Source: CAZIVP01 sp964542915
Lineage (GTDB): Bacteria > Calditrichota > Calditrichia > Calditrichales > Calditrichaceae
Assembly: GCA_964542915.1 (NCBI GenBank)
Contig: CAZIVP010000001.1
Location: forward strand, 124,001-188,000
Direction of reading: 5' to 3'
Length of the DNA: 64,000 nucleotides
Part shown: piece by piece, positions 52,392-61,467 of the stretch
Numbering within the stretch: the stretch's first letter is position 1
Layout of the letters: each line of letters begins with the position of its first letter
Position numbers and translations under genes: made by a program
Notes under the pieces: generated by a model
Databases searched by the model: none
What the model saw: only the letters and a program-made list of their open reading frames with translations
What the model was told of the DNA's origin: nothing

Positions 52392-54203
52392 ATGAGAACA
52401 ATGCTCGTATTTCTTTCGATGGTATGCCTTTTGGCAGGTACATTAACCGGCGGCGCGATGCTTTCGGTGCATCCGCCCCAGGATGTACAAAGCCGGCCGT
52501 TGGCGGAAGGAGCGGAGATAACATGGCAGTACCAATTGCCGGACTCTATGTTATCTCATAATAATGGTTATCCTTTTGGCATTTGGGGGCCCAACGTGCA
52601 GCATGCAATGGGTGTCGTATTTAATCTTGAACATTTTGAAAATCCGAGTCTGGAGCTTGTAGATTTTGCACACTTCTCCAAAGGCAAAATGGAAGGCCCT
52701 TACCATTACCGTATCCACATATGGGACATGGACAGCATGGAAACCGTTGCCTTACTGGATAGCCTGGTCGCGGGAGACGCCAATGCCTATCCACGATTTG
52801 AGATCGGCGTGGAACTTGGAAGCATACCGGCGCCTGATAGCGTGGGTATTTTTATTGAGGGATTGTCCTCACCCGACGATCAGAAGTCTTTGCCGGCGGT
52901 TATGACCGATTCCTCTGATTTAGTACCGAATACCAGTTTCTACTGCGCCAATACCGATGATCCTTTCAACAATCTGTATGAACTTAGTCAGGTGGATGCT
53001 AATGCTACGAATGTGTTAATCGACTTGTGGGTCAATGAAGGGTATGGCAGCGAAAATGTGTTGGCAAAAGCGACGGCGGTTCCCAACGAGAACGTCGCAT
53101 CATCTTCAAACCATGAGGGCTTTTATATTTACCGCGGAGTTTCAGCGGACTCCATGCAACAAATCGCCTCGGTAGGTCCTTACGAAACCCGCTATGTAGA
53201 TGCGGATGCGCCGCGGGACAGCGCCTATTTTTATGCCGTCTCCGCTTACCGGGATACCGTTATATCCATCCGTGAAAGCGTAGCCCACCAGCAACCGTTG
53301 ATTCAAAGTATCGCTTCCGTTAAGCGAGATGATAATAATGATTTCATACCGGATCAAAACGGTCAAAAAGTGGCATTGACGGGCATCGTTAATTCTCTGA
53401 ATTTTTCTGAAGCCAGCGCCTATTTTTTGCAACATGACAGCAGCGGCCTGCTGCTTTATAATAATACATACGATCTAAATTTGCAGGTCGGCGACAGCAT
53501 CTATGTTTACGGTCATCTTGAACAGGAAATGGGTTTAACACGCATCCGGCCCGATACCATTTCGGACGTATCGGTATTAAGCAGCGGACACAAGCTGGAT
53601 ACGCTGGTCCTGAATCTTGATGAAATCGGAGAGCAATACGAAGGCGTGTTAACAGCCGTGGAGGGCGTGCGCCTCGATAATCCCGAAGACTGGCCAGGCG
53701 TAAACCAAAACGGCGAGGATATAATAATAACGACCGATGATCATAGCGGTTATTTGTACATTGACAAAGAGACGGAATTGGATGGCTGGGTTCCGCCCTA
53801 TGGCGATATGATCGTGGTCGGTGTTGTCTCTCAATCCACACCGGATAATCCGCCGGATAACGGCTATGCCCTTCAACCGCGTTTTCGCTCGGATTTCATG
53901 ACGTTAACCGGCTTAAATCAAAATCCGGGATTGAATCCGGACCGATACACCTTACATCAAAACTATCCCAATCCGTTCAACCCGGTAACGGAGATTTCCT
54001 TTTCTCTACCGCAAAAAGAACAGGTAACAATCGAAGTTTATAACAATCTCGGAGAGAAAGTACGCGTCCTTTCGGATGGCGTGCGACCCGCCGGAGACCA
54101 CCGAATCAGGTTTCATGCTGACCAATTATCCTCCGGGTTGTATTATTATCGCATGGAAGCCGGTTCGTTCGAAGCCGTCCGCAAGATGTTGCTGATACGG
54201 TAG
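52392..54203 (+). CDS. Secreted multidomain protein with OB-like module and C-terminal sorting domain
   Basis: A 603-residue exported protein: signal peptide (about 1-22), a beta-sandwich region (to about 215), an Fn3-like module (about 236-300), an OB-fold-like module near 304-430 (VALTGIVNSL, SAYFLQHDSSGLLLY, GDSIYVYGHL, like those at 29542), and a C-terminal sorting domain (about 515-603) with NYPNPFNPVTEISFSLP and GLYYYRM. The ending marks it for type IX-like secretion to the surface. The catalytic function, if any, is unknown. It is monocistronic, preceded by a 271-base intergenic region. Confidence 0.85.
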   Translation: MRTMLVFLSMVCLLAGTLTGGAMLSVHPPQDVQSRPLAEGAEITWQYQLPDSMLSHNNGYPFGIWGPNVQHAMGVVFNLEHFENPSLELVDFAHFSKGKMEGPYHYRIHIWDMDSMETVALLDSLVAGDANAYPRFEIGVELGSIPAPDSVGIFIEGLSSPDDQKSLPAVMTDSSDLVPNTSFYCANTDDPFNNLYELSQVDANATNVLIDLWVNEGYGSENVLAKATAVPNENVASSSNHEGFYIYRGVSADSMQQIASVGPYETRYVDADAPRDSAYFYAVSAYRDTVISIRESVAHQQPLIQSIASVKRDDNNDFIPDQNGQKVALTGIVNSLNFSEASAYFLQHDSSGLLLYNNTYDLNLQVGDSIYVYGHLEQEMGLTRIRPDTISDVSVLSSGHKLDTLVLNLDEIGEQYEGVLTAVEGVRLDNPEDWPGVNQNGEDIIITTDDHSGYLYIDKETELDGWVPPYGDMIVVGVVSQSTPDNPPDNGYALQPRFRSDFMTLTGLNQNPGLNPDRYTLHQNYPNPFNPVTEISFSLPQKEQVTIEVYNNLGEKVRVLSDGVRPAGDHRIRFHADQLSSGLYYYRMEAGSFEAVRKMLLIR

Positions 54204-54210
54204 GAGAGAC

Positions 54211-55587
54211 TCAGTCCTTACCGTAAATGATGTTGTATTTATTGATCAAACGATGAATGGTACGGCGGTCGATACCGCATTCATCGGCCGCCTTGCTTAT
54301 ATTACCCTTGTGTTTTTTGAGATAATAGGAAAGGTAGCGCTTTTCAAAATTCTGTAATACCTGTTCCTTTGCTTCTTTATACTCCATTTGAATCAGTTTG
54401 TCGGGAATCATGTCCGCGCTTTTTTGTAACGTGGGCGGCAAATCTTCCAAACGTATTTCATTGTGCTGGCACAGGTAAAAGGCGCGCGTGACCATATTTT
54501 GGATTTCGCGGACATTACCGGGCCAGTTGTAATTGGTGAGGGCGTCTCGTGCGTCGTCAGCGATGGTATAAACGTTTTTGCCCTCCTTCTCCCGTAGTTC
54601 CGCCAGCGTATGTTCCGCCAGATAAAGGATATCTTCCGGTCGTTCGCGGACGGGTGGTATGTGGATTTGAATGGTATTCAACCGATACGATAAATCCTCC
54701 CGGAAACGGCCTTCCTCGATCATGTGTTCCAGGTTGCGATTGGTAGCGCTGATGACGCGGATATCAACGGCGATTTCGCGTTGGCCGCCCACACGCCGGA
54801 TTTTTCGTTCTTCCAACATACGCAATAACTTAACTTGCAAGTTCAAACTCATATCGCCGATTTCATCAAAGAAAAAGGTACCCTTATCGGCAAACTCCAC
54901 CAATCCCGGTTTCGTCCTCCCCGCGCCGGTGAAAGCGCCCTTTTCATATCCGAACAGTTCGCTTTCGAACAGATTCTCAGGCAGAGCGGCGCAATTAACC
55001 GGAATAAACGAATATTCCGCCCGGCGGCTCAGACGATGGATATTGCGGGCTACCAGCTCTTTGCCCGTTCCGCTTTCACCGGTAATTAAAATATTGGCAT
55101 CGCCGGTAGAGACCCTGCGAATCATTTCCAGTAAGTCCCGAATTTTGTTGCTCTTAAACAGGATATCAGAGAACTGTTTTTCCAAAGGAAGATCGGAGCT
55201 CTCATTTACTTCCGGCTCCAGGCCGCGAACTTTAACCGCCTTCTCAATCGTTTCCAGTAATTTTTCGGCGGTGAAGGGTTTTTCGATAAAATTGTCCGCG
55301 CCCAGTCGCATGGCTTCGACGCTGGATTCAATGGTTCCGTAGCCCGTTATCATAATAAAAAAAGCATCGGGTTGTACGCGACGAACTTTTTTGAGAATTT
55401 CCATCCCGGAAATGTCTGGCATTTTCAAATCGCAGAGGACGCCGTCAAAGCTTTTTTCATCCAGCATGTCAAGGGCTTTGCTGCCCTCCTGATACATCTC
55501 CGTTTTATAGCGATTATTGCGGGACAGTATCTTCTGTAAACTGACCAGCATATCTCGTTCATCGTCGATCAACATGATACGTATCAT
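54211..55587 (-). CDS. Sigma-54-dependent response regulator (NtrC type)
   Basis: A 458-residue activator: receiver domain with acidic pocket DDE at 8-10, phospho-acceptor Asp53 in LCDLKMPD and Lys in FIEKPF; AAA+ domain with Walker A GESGTGKE, GAFTGA loop intact and Walker B FFFDEIGDM; Fis-type HTH (ISKAADECGIDRRTIHRLI). Its start overlaps the stop of the haem-containing histidine kinase gene, so the two form a pair. A sigma-54-like site at 57485-57501, in front of the cytochrome genes, is a plausible target. Confidence 0.95.
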   Translation of the reverse strand: MIRIMLIDDERDMLVSLQKILSRNNRYKTEMYQEGSKALDMLDEKSFDGVLCDLKMPDISGMEILKKVRRVQPDAFFIMITGYGTIESSVEAMRLGADNFIEKPFTAEKLLETIEKAVKVRGLEPEVNESSDLPLEKQFSDILFKSNKIRDLLEMIRRVSTGDANILITGESGTGKELVARNIHRLSRRAEYSFIPVNCAALPENLFESELFGYEKGAFTGAGRTKPGLVEFADKGTFFFDEIGDMSLNLQVKLLRMLEERKIRRVGGQREIAVDIRVISATNRNLEHMIEEGRFREDLSYRLNTIQIHIPPVRERPEDILYLAEHTLAELREKEGKNVYTIADDARDALTNYNWPGNVREIQNMVTRAFYLCQHNEIRLEDLPPTLQKSADMIPDKLIQMEYKEAKEQVLQNFEKRYLSYYLKKHKGNISKAADECGIDRRTIHRLINKYNIIYGKD

Positions 55588-57053
55588 GACGTCGCTTCCT
55601 TAAATTGAATTCGAAAATGTGTGCCTGCTCCGGGCTGGCTCTCACATTGAATGTGTGCATCATGGTTGGTCAAAATATTTTTGACAATATAAAGTCCCAA
55701 ACCCGTGCCCTTGCCGACCGGTTTCGTTGTGAAAAAGGGATCGAAAATGTTATCCAAATAAGCCGCATCGATGCCGGCTCCCTGATCGCTTACGGTAACA
55801 TCGATGATACCATTGCGCCCGGCAAATGTAATTTCTATCGTTCCTTCTTCGGCCGAGGCATCGATGGCGTTGTTCAGCAGATTTGTGAATACCTGTTCAA
55901 TTTGAATGCTTTCGCCGTAAATGTACCAGTTTTTTTTGGGAATGTTAAGCTTAATTTTAATTTGAAACTTATCAAGTCTGGGCTCCAGCACTTTAAGACT
56001 TTCGTTCAGGATTTGGCTAAGTTCGATACGCTGGAAGTTTTTGGGAAGGCGCCGGCTGTATTTTAAAATACTCGATGTAATACGGCTGACCTTATCGGTC
56101 TGACGCAGCACAGTGGAAAGGTCTTCTTCGAACTCTTTGTACCCGGGTCGATCGCCGAGCTCGCTTTTAAGGTAATCGATTCGCGTGGAGATAATACCTA
56201 CCGGATTGTTGATTTCATGCGCTAATTCCGAAGTAAGTTCCCCCAGGGTAACCAGGCGATCGGCACGCTGTAATTGTTCCAGATGATACTCCTCCAGTCG
56301 CTCTCTCGACTTTTTCAGCTCGCTGACCATGTGGTTGAATTTTTCGCGCAAAACCTGCATTTCAGAACTGTGCTCGGTTTCCAGTTGTACGCCGAAATCA
56401 TCTTCTTCCACACGACTCATGGCGCGCGTTAGTCTTTGAATGGGACGATTGATATAGATCGAAAAGAGAAAATACAGGATTCCGACTAGCAAGCCTATCA
56501 ATACCAGGCCGGCGTACAAAGTGTGTTTCAAACCCACATCAAATTGATGTTTTGCTTTGATATGACTGATATCAATATCCACATAGCCTAACACCTCGTT
56601 TGCTGAGCTGTGACAGGAATGGCAAGATGGATCGTTTTTAATAGGGATGAACGAGGAGTGGAAGATGTCGCGATCGAACATTTGCACCATTTCGGAGCTA
56701 TCGCTGAGCTTTAGATCCCTGTGGTTAGGCAAATCGTTAATGTGCTTGGATACCAGGGAATCATGGTTTGAAAACTTGATGATGCCTGTACGATCCAGCA
56801 CATTAACACGGTAAATACTTTCAATATTGTTAATTTTTTCGATCGTTTCCTGGATTTGATGCGGTCGGCCCAGAATCATGCGTTGCTCGATATCGTTTTC
56901 GATAAGATCGACCACTATGGTTATCAGCTTTTGATAGGTCTGCTCAAAATCGTCCTTTAATTCTGAGATAATGATGAACAGCGGTACCTGGATGAGGAGT
57001 AAGAAGAGAATCGTGTTTAAAATGATGAATTTGCTCTTTAAAGACCGAAACAT
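55584..57053 (-). CDS. Membrane sensor histidine kinase with a periplasmic c-type haem motif
   Basis: A 489-residue kinase. TM1 is about 9-29 and TM2 about 178-200, with the periplasmic part between them. A single CxxCH motif occurs at C144-H148 (PSCHSCHSSA) in that domain, where it could covalently bind haem c. HAMP (about 200-250), HisKA with His279 in SELAHEINNP, and an HATPase with NLLNNAIDAS, DQGAGI and GKGTGLGLYI follow. The haem motif suggests sensing of redox state, oxygen or nitric oxide. It is coupled to the sigma-54 activator at 54211, and the nine-haem cytochrome genes are nearby. Confidence 0.92.
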   Translation of the reverse strand: MFRSLKSKFIILNTILFLLLIQVPLFIIISELKDDFEQTYQKLITIVVDLIENDIEQRMILGRPHQIQETIEKINNIESIYRVNVLDRTGIIKFSNHDSLVSKHINDLPNHRDLKLSDSSEMVQMFDRDIFHSSFIPIKNDPSCHSCHSSANEVLGYVDIDISHIKAKHQFDVGLKHTLYAGLVLIGLLVGILYFLFSIYINRPIQRLTRAMSRVEEDDFGVQLETEHSSEMQVLREKFNHMVSELKKSRERLEEYHLEQLQRADRLVTLGELTSELAHEINNPVGIISTRIDYLKSELGDRPGYKEFEEDLSTVLRQTDKVSRITSSILKYSRRLPKNFQRIELSQILNESLKVLEPRLDKFQIKIKLNIPKKNWYIYGESIQIEQVFTNLLNNAIDASAEEGTIEITFAGRNGIIDVTVSDQGAGIDAAYLDNIFDPFFTTKPVGKGTGLGLYIVKNILTNHDAHIQCESQPGAGTHFRIQFKEATS

Positions 57054-57533
57054 AACCCCCTACGAACTTCCATTGTGAATCAAAATTTCAGGCTGTGTAT
57101 TGCGTTATCGTATTTTCCGATATTACAACAGTTCTCTACGAACCCGCCTAAGCCTGCAAAATCACTAATAATGCCATGTAACAGCAAGACTTTTAAGGCC
57201 GCTTATCTGTAAAGATTTCATAGCATCAAATTTAGCTTCTTACTTCCATTTTACAAATTATTTTCATTCAATTGAATAGAAGCAGGGTGCGATTCCATAC
57301 GATCGAGTGACCATATTGACGCAATAGGACATTTTAGTCTCACATTTTTAATTTTAAAAATAATAATAAGTTATGAATAATAACCAACAAGGTGAGACAG
57401 GTATGGGACAGTTTTAAGGAGCATTGGAGGCAAAATGCTTACCGGAGTCTTGCGGATCGCCCGTCTTCACGGACCTTGTTAATTTTGGCACAATTTATGT
57501 ACGTTTAAATCATAACTAAATTTTGGATGGGCA
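57054..57533. other. Regulatory intergenic region between the kinase pair and the cytochrome genes
   Basis: About 480 bases, AT-rich and without a coding frame of any size. It contains the sigma-54-like site at 57485-57501 and a very short frame at 57435-57482 that I do not accept. Divergent promoters for the kinase operon (minus) and the cytochrome operon (plus) must lie here. Confidence 0.5.
57485..57501 (+). promoter_or_regulatory. Candidate sigma-54 promoter of the receiver/cytochrome operon
   Basis: TTGGCACAATTTATGTA has a perfect TGGCAC -24 element and exact GG-N10-GN spacing; the -12 part is ATGT instead of TTGC. Three mismatches to the 17-base consensus. It resembles the site at 22213 (TTGGCA...TGTA). 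It lies 33 bases before the gene at 57534 and close to a sigma-54 activator gene. Confidence 0.4.
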
Positions 57534-57881
57534 ATGGTGAGGGATGTGCTGGTCTTATCAGACAGCGATTTATGTATTAATAGCCAAACGATAAGGGTCA
57601 ATATTGTGGTGAATAAAAGTTGTTGTGAATTGCTCGAACAGTTTCTTACCCGTCGCTGTGCTATGATCATTCTTGATGTGGATTTTCTTCGGGAGCGCAT
57701 TACCAAAATGGTCAAAGTTTTACGTCTGCTCAATGAAAAGATTACTATCATGCTCATTTATTCGGAAGAGAACACCCATTTTTTCAAAGAGAGCCTGTCC
57801 ATGGGCATCACCTCATCGCTCATTAAACCATTCTCTGAAGATGAACTTCTGGAACACATCCATAATATTGCATTAATTTAA
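57534..57881 (+). CDS. Stand-alone receiver-like protein
   Basis: A 115-residue CheY-like protein: acidic pair DSD near 9-11, phospho-acceptor candidate in MIILDVDF, Thr/Ser region MLIYSEEN, and the conserved Lys in LIKPF. The receiver core looks functional, with slightly unusual spacing before strand 3. There is no output domain. It lies 19 bases before the nine-haem cytochrome gene and probably shares its transcript. It may be a phosphate sink or partner for the nearby haem-sensing kinase; the partner is inferred. Confidence 0.75.
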   Translation: MVRDVLVLSDSDLCINSQTIRVNIVVNKSCCELLEQFLTRRCAMIILDVDFLRERITKMVKVLRLLNEKITIMLIYSEENTHFFKESLSMGITSSLIKPFSEDELLEHIHNIALI

Positions 57882-57900
57882 CCATAGACGAGGAGGAAAT

Positions 57901-59403
57901 ATGCGAGAAGCTACACGTTATTTAGTGATTGTTATGCTTACGATTGTACTGCCGGGTTTGCTATTGGCGCAGCACGATTATGAGTATAAGGGTGTGGACG
58001 CCTGCGAAACGTGTCATAGCGGCGTCATCACAAAATGGGAAGGCACGGCACACGCCACCGCCTTTGATTCGGCAAGCAGTTACGTACAAAATACGGATCG
58101 TTGTCTATCCTGCCACACCACGGGCTGGGATACGACGGAAACCGCCGTTCCGAATGGATTTGATGATTACTTTTTCGCCGACGATACCAGCGGAATGGAA
58201 AAATTGCGCAACGTACAGTGCGAAAGCTGCCATACCCCGACCGAAGAGGGCGCGCCGCTTGTAACCCATGCGGCTGAAAATTGCGGGCAGTGCCATCAGG
58301 GATCGCACCATCCCACCTATACGGATTGGGAAAAATCGTTGCACGCCGTGGCCAAGTTTACGTCGCGGCCGGAAATTTTTAGCTGGATTGCCAGCGATTC
58401 AAGCTGCGCCGGCTGTCATACCGCCGAGGGCTTTGTGCAGTTTATCGATCAGGATGCGTTGGAGCCCCATGTGGATCCGCCGGGCGCCGAAGGATCGGAT
58501 TTAACTTGCTCCGCCTGTCACCAACCGCACGATGGCAGCATAGACGGCCAGCTGCGGATGGATAAAACCGAATTGTGCAGCAAATGCCACAACCCGGAAT
58601 ACAATCCGGATTCACCGCCGGAACCGGACGGATCGGCTGTGCACCACTCCACCGCATACATGTTTGAGGGCAAAGGCGGATACGAATACGAAGGCTATGA
58701 GTATGAAAGCTCAGCCCATACGTTTGCCGTAGGCGAAAAGTGCGTCGCCTGCCACGTGTTTACCAAGCCTTACGAAGAAGGACCGCCGGAAGTACCCGCA
58801 TACACGGGCCATACGTTTGAACCCGTTCTGGAATCGTGTGTGGAGTGCCACAGCGACTTTGCCGTTGAAGACAGCACCTTCGATTATCGCGGCGTACAGT
58901 CTGAAATCGACAGCTTGATGAATGTATTGCACGGAAAACTCGAAATGGCTTCGCCGGAAGATTCCACAAGCGATGCCTTCTATCGCGCCAAATTCAATTA
59001 TGATTTCGTACACGCCGAAGGCAGCCATGGTATCCACAACACGGATTACGCAAAAGGACTGTTAACATCTTCCATCGAGAACTTCGAACCGACCGCTATT
59101 GAACCGGTAAGCGACATCACGCCCATGCAATTCGCTCTGAACCAGAATTACCCGAACCCCTTTAATCCGGTAACTACGATCGAATTTGCAGTAGCTAAGG
59201 TCGGTCACGTCGAGATAACGGTGTTTAACAGCCTCGGACGTCAGGTCGAGACATTAGTGGATGAAATGATGAATACCGGTCAATACAAAGTTAAATTTAA
59301 CGCCGGTACGCTATCTTCAGGCGTCTATTTTTATCGTATTCAGGTTCATTCCGATGCTGGTGCACAGTTTAGCGATGTACGCAAAATGGTCATCATGAAA
59401 TAA
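57901..59403 (+). CDS. Nine-haem c-type cytochrome with C-terminal surface-sorting domain
   Basis: A 500-residue exported protein: signal peptide (about 1-23), then nine CxxCH haem motifs (CETCH, CLSCH, CESCH, CGQCH, CAGCH, CSACH, CSKCH, CVACH, CVECH) over residues about 38-320, in the cytochrome c554-like arrangement. Extra His residues are available as distal ligands. The C-terminal 90 residues are a sorting domain (NQNYPNPFNPVTTIEFAVA...GVYFYRIQ), like those of the type IX cargo proteins here. The protein should therefore be exported and fixed at the cell surface, where it could move electrons to external acceptors. A GAGGAGGAA ribosome site precedes the ATG. Confidence 0.95.
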   Translation: MREATRYLVIVMLTIVLPGLLLAQHDYEYKGVDACETCHSGVITKWEGTAHATAFDSASSYVQNTDRCLSCHTTGWDTTETAVPNGFDDYFFADDTSGMEKLRNVQCESCHTPTEEGAPLVTHAAENCGQCHQGSHHPTYTDWEKSLHAVAKFTSRPEIFSWIASDSSCAGCHTAEGFVQFIDQDALEPHVDPPGAEGSDLTCSACHQPHDGSIDGQLRMDKTELCSKCHNPEYNPDSPPEPDGSAVHHSTAYMFEGKGGYEYEGYEYESSAHTFAVGEKCVACHVFTKPYEEGPPEVPAYTGHTFEPVLESCVECHSDFAVEDSTFDYRGVQSEIDSLMNVLHGKLEMASPEDSTSDAFYRAKFNYDFVHAEGSHGIHNTDYAKGLLTSSIENFEPTAIEPVSDITPMQFALNQNYPNPFNPVTTIEFAVAKVGHVEITVFNSLGRQVETLVDEMMNTGQYKVKFNAGTLSSGVYFYRIQVHSDAGAQFSDVRKMVIMK

Positions 59404-59428
59404 CCTGCGCATTGTTTTGCGTAACACT

Positions 59429-59464
59429 AAAGCCTCTCCGTATTAACGGGGAGGCTTTTATTGT
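59429..59464 (+). terminator. Intrinsic terminator after the nine-haem cytochrome
   Basis: AAAGCCTCTCCGT pairs with ACGGGGAGGCTTT across an ATTA loop (one internal mismatch), followed by TTTTATTGTT. It ends the receiver-cytochrome transcript. Confidence 0.9.
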
Positions 59465-59639
59465 TATTTGATTTTTTTGAACATATCGCCTAATTTTACC
59501 CTCTAAATCTGCTAATAAAAATCCGGTTTCCGTTCAGGCATTAAGCGGCAAACAGGATTTGCATTCAAGAAACGTACCGGTAATCTTTTTGATTGTAGCT
59601 GCTATTTTATGATGAACGGTTTACGGGGAGGTAAGCCCA

Positions 59640-60029
59640 TTGGCCGAATTAAGCAATGCGGAAATAAATGAACAAGCAAAAGATCGCTTTCAGCGATTGG
59701 TGGATGACGTTTACACGAAAGCTCGGGCCTATTTTATGCATTTCGAAGCCAACGAACGCAAGTATTCATTACAAACCAAACGGCAGCTGAAAGAAAAGTA
59801 CGGCAAGGAAATCTATGCGCCGGAAATACGGTGGAAAAGGGAATTCGAATTCCTCGGCCCTCATTTTGAAGAGGTGGTGGATCGACTAAGCGCCGAATAT
59901 CTTGCCGCCATTCCATATCATGAGCAGTCGTACTTACTGCCGCGGGACCGGCTTAAAAATTACCTGTGGAATAAAGCGCGTGCGGATGCACATGGAATAC
60001 TGGATCAATTGAACGAGCAAACGTTATAG
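59640..60029 (+). CDS. Hypothetical protein, TTG start
   Basis: A 129-residue soluble, helical, charged protein with no motif that I recognise. It starts with TTG; a strong GGGGAGG ribosome site nine bases upstream supports this start. It lies seven bases before the AmgK-RapZ fusion gene and is probably in the same operon, so a link to cell-wall sugar recycling is possible but unproven. Confidence 0.7.
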   Translation: MAELSNAEINEQAKDRFQRLVDDVYTKARAYFMHFEANERKYSLQTKRQLKEKYGKEIYAPEIRWKREFEFLGPHFEEVVDRLSAEYLAAIPYHEQSYLLPRDRLKNYLWNKARADAHGILDQLNEQTL

Positions 60030-60036
60030 GAGGTTC

Positions 60037-61467
60037 ATGGAAGAAACCAAAACGCAGCTTTCGGGCATATTTGAACGTTGGTGCGGCGAACAAGTACAAA
60101 AGATCAAAGCAATGCCGGTGCACGGCTCGGATCGCCGCTATTTCCGAATATACGGTAAAACGAAAACAGCCATAGGCGTACACAATCCTGATATAAAAGA
60201 AAACATAGCTTTTTTAACATTCTCCAAACATTTTTATGAAAAAGGACTGCCGGTGCCTGAAATTTATGATCAGGAACTGGATAAAAATATCTACCTGGAA
60301 GAGGACCTGGGCGATGAAACGCTGTTCTCATTTCTCTCACGGCTTCGCGCTAAAGACGGATTTTCGCAGGAGATCATCGCCTATTACAAGCGAGCGGTCG
60401 AATTACTGCCGCGTTTTCAGGTGGAAGCCGGTAAAGACCTGGATTACAGCGTGTGTTATCCGCGCAGCCGTTTCGATCGGCAATCCATGTTGTGGGATTT
60501 GAATTACTTTAAATACTACTTTCTGAAGCTTGCCAAAATCCCGTTCGACGAACAACATCTGGAAGACGATTTTCAGACGTTCATCGATTTCTTGCTCGAA
60601 GCCGACCGCCATTTTTTTCTTTATCGCGATTTTCAATCGCGCAATATCATGCTAAAGGATGAGACGCCGTATTTTATTGATTATCAGGGCGGACGCAAAG
60701 GCGCCTTGCAATATGATCTCGCTTCGCTGTTGTACGATTCGAAAGCTGACATTCCCAACAATGTTCGCCAGGAGTTGTTACACCATTATCTGGCATCTTT
60801 GCGACAATATCACCATTTCGATGAAGACATATTTTTACAGCACTATTACGGCTATGTCTATATTCGTATTATGCAAGCCCTCGGTGCTTACGGCTTTCGC
60901 GGCTTTTACGAACGCAAACCGCATTTTTTAAAAAGCGTACCGTATGCCATACAAAATTTGGAATGGTTGCTGAACAATGTATCGCTTCAGGTGGAAATTC
61001 CTGCTTTAACCGACGCCTGGAGCAAATTAGTACGCTCTACCTATCTTCGTCAGATCGGCGATGTGCATTTACGTCTTACCGTTCGTATCCAGAGTTTTTC
61101 GTATAAACGCGGCATCCCAACCGATGAAAAAGGCCACGGTGGAGGCTATGTGTTTGACTGTCGCCTGCTGCCCAATCCCGGCCGCCTGGAGACGTTTCAG
61201 GATCAAACCGGCAACGATGCGCAAGTCGTACGCTTTCTGGAGCGGGAGGAAGAGGTGCATCAGTTTTTGGATCACGTCAAAGCGCTGCTGGATCAGGCCG
61301 TTACGAACTATAAAGAGCGCAATTTCACGGACATTATGGTTGCATTCGGCTGTACCGGCGGCCAACACCGATCGGTTTACTGCGCCAATCAGGCGGCAAA
61401 GTATTTGAAGGAGCGCCACGATGTCGATGTGGAAGTCCGCCACCGTGAACTGGAACTGAAAACATGA
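60037..61467 (+). CDS. amgK: AmgK-like anomeric sugar kinase fused to RapZ C-terminal domain
   Basis: A 476-residue fusion. Residues 1-330 are an aminoglycoside-phosphotransferase-fold kinase: HGSDRRYFRI near 29-38, catalytic YRDFQSRN with Asp198 and Asn203, and Asp215 in YFIDYQGG. This is the AmgK pattern for anomeric phosphorylation of MurNAc or GlcNAc. Residues about 345-476 match the C-terminal domain of RapZ (SFSYKRGIP, DCRLLPNP, FGCTGGQHRS), which in E. coli binds glucosamine-6-phosphate; the RapZ P-loop domain is absent. The next gene, murU-like, overlaps by four bases, matching the AmgK-MurU recycling pair. The RapZ part may sense amino sugar levels, which is inference. Confidence 0.9.
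   Translation: MEETKTQLSGIFERWCGEQVQKIKAMPVHGSDRRYFRIYGKTKTAIGVHNPDIKENIAFLTFSKHFYEKGLPVPEIYDQELDKNIYLEEDLGDETLFSFLSRLRAKDGFSQEIIAYYKRAVELLPRFQVEAGKDLDYSVCYPRSRFDRQSMLWDLNYFKYYFLKLAKIPFDEQHLEDDFQTFIDFLLEADRHFFLYRDFQSRNIMLKDETPYFIDYQGGRKGALQYDLASLLYDSKADIPNNVRQELLHHYLASLRQYHHFDEDIFLQHYYGYVYIRIMQALGAYGFRGFYERKPHFLKSVPYAIQNLEWLLNNVSLQVEIPALTDAWSKLVRSTYLRQIGDVHLRLTVRIQSFSYKRGIPTDEKGHGGGYVFDCRLLPNPGRLETFQDQTGNDAQVVRFLEREEEVHQFLDHVKALLDQAVTNYKERNFTDIMVAFGCTGGQHRSVYCANQAAKYLKERHDVDVEVRHRELELKT

Noticed and set aside
57435..57482. A 15-codon frame with a GGAGG ribosome-like site before the cytochrome operon
   Set aside because: Possible leader peptide, but it lies upstream of the candidate sigma-54 start, has no regulatory codon run and no following attenuator hairpin.
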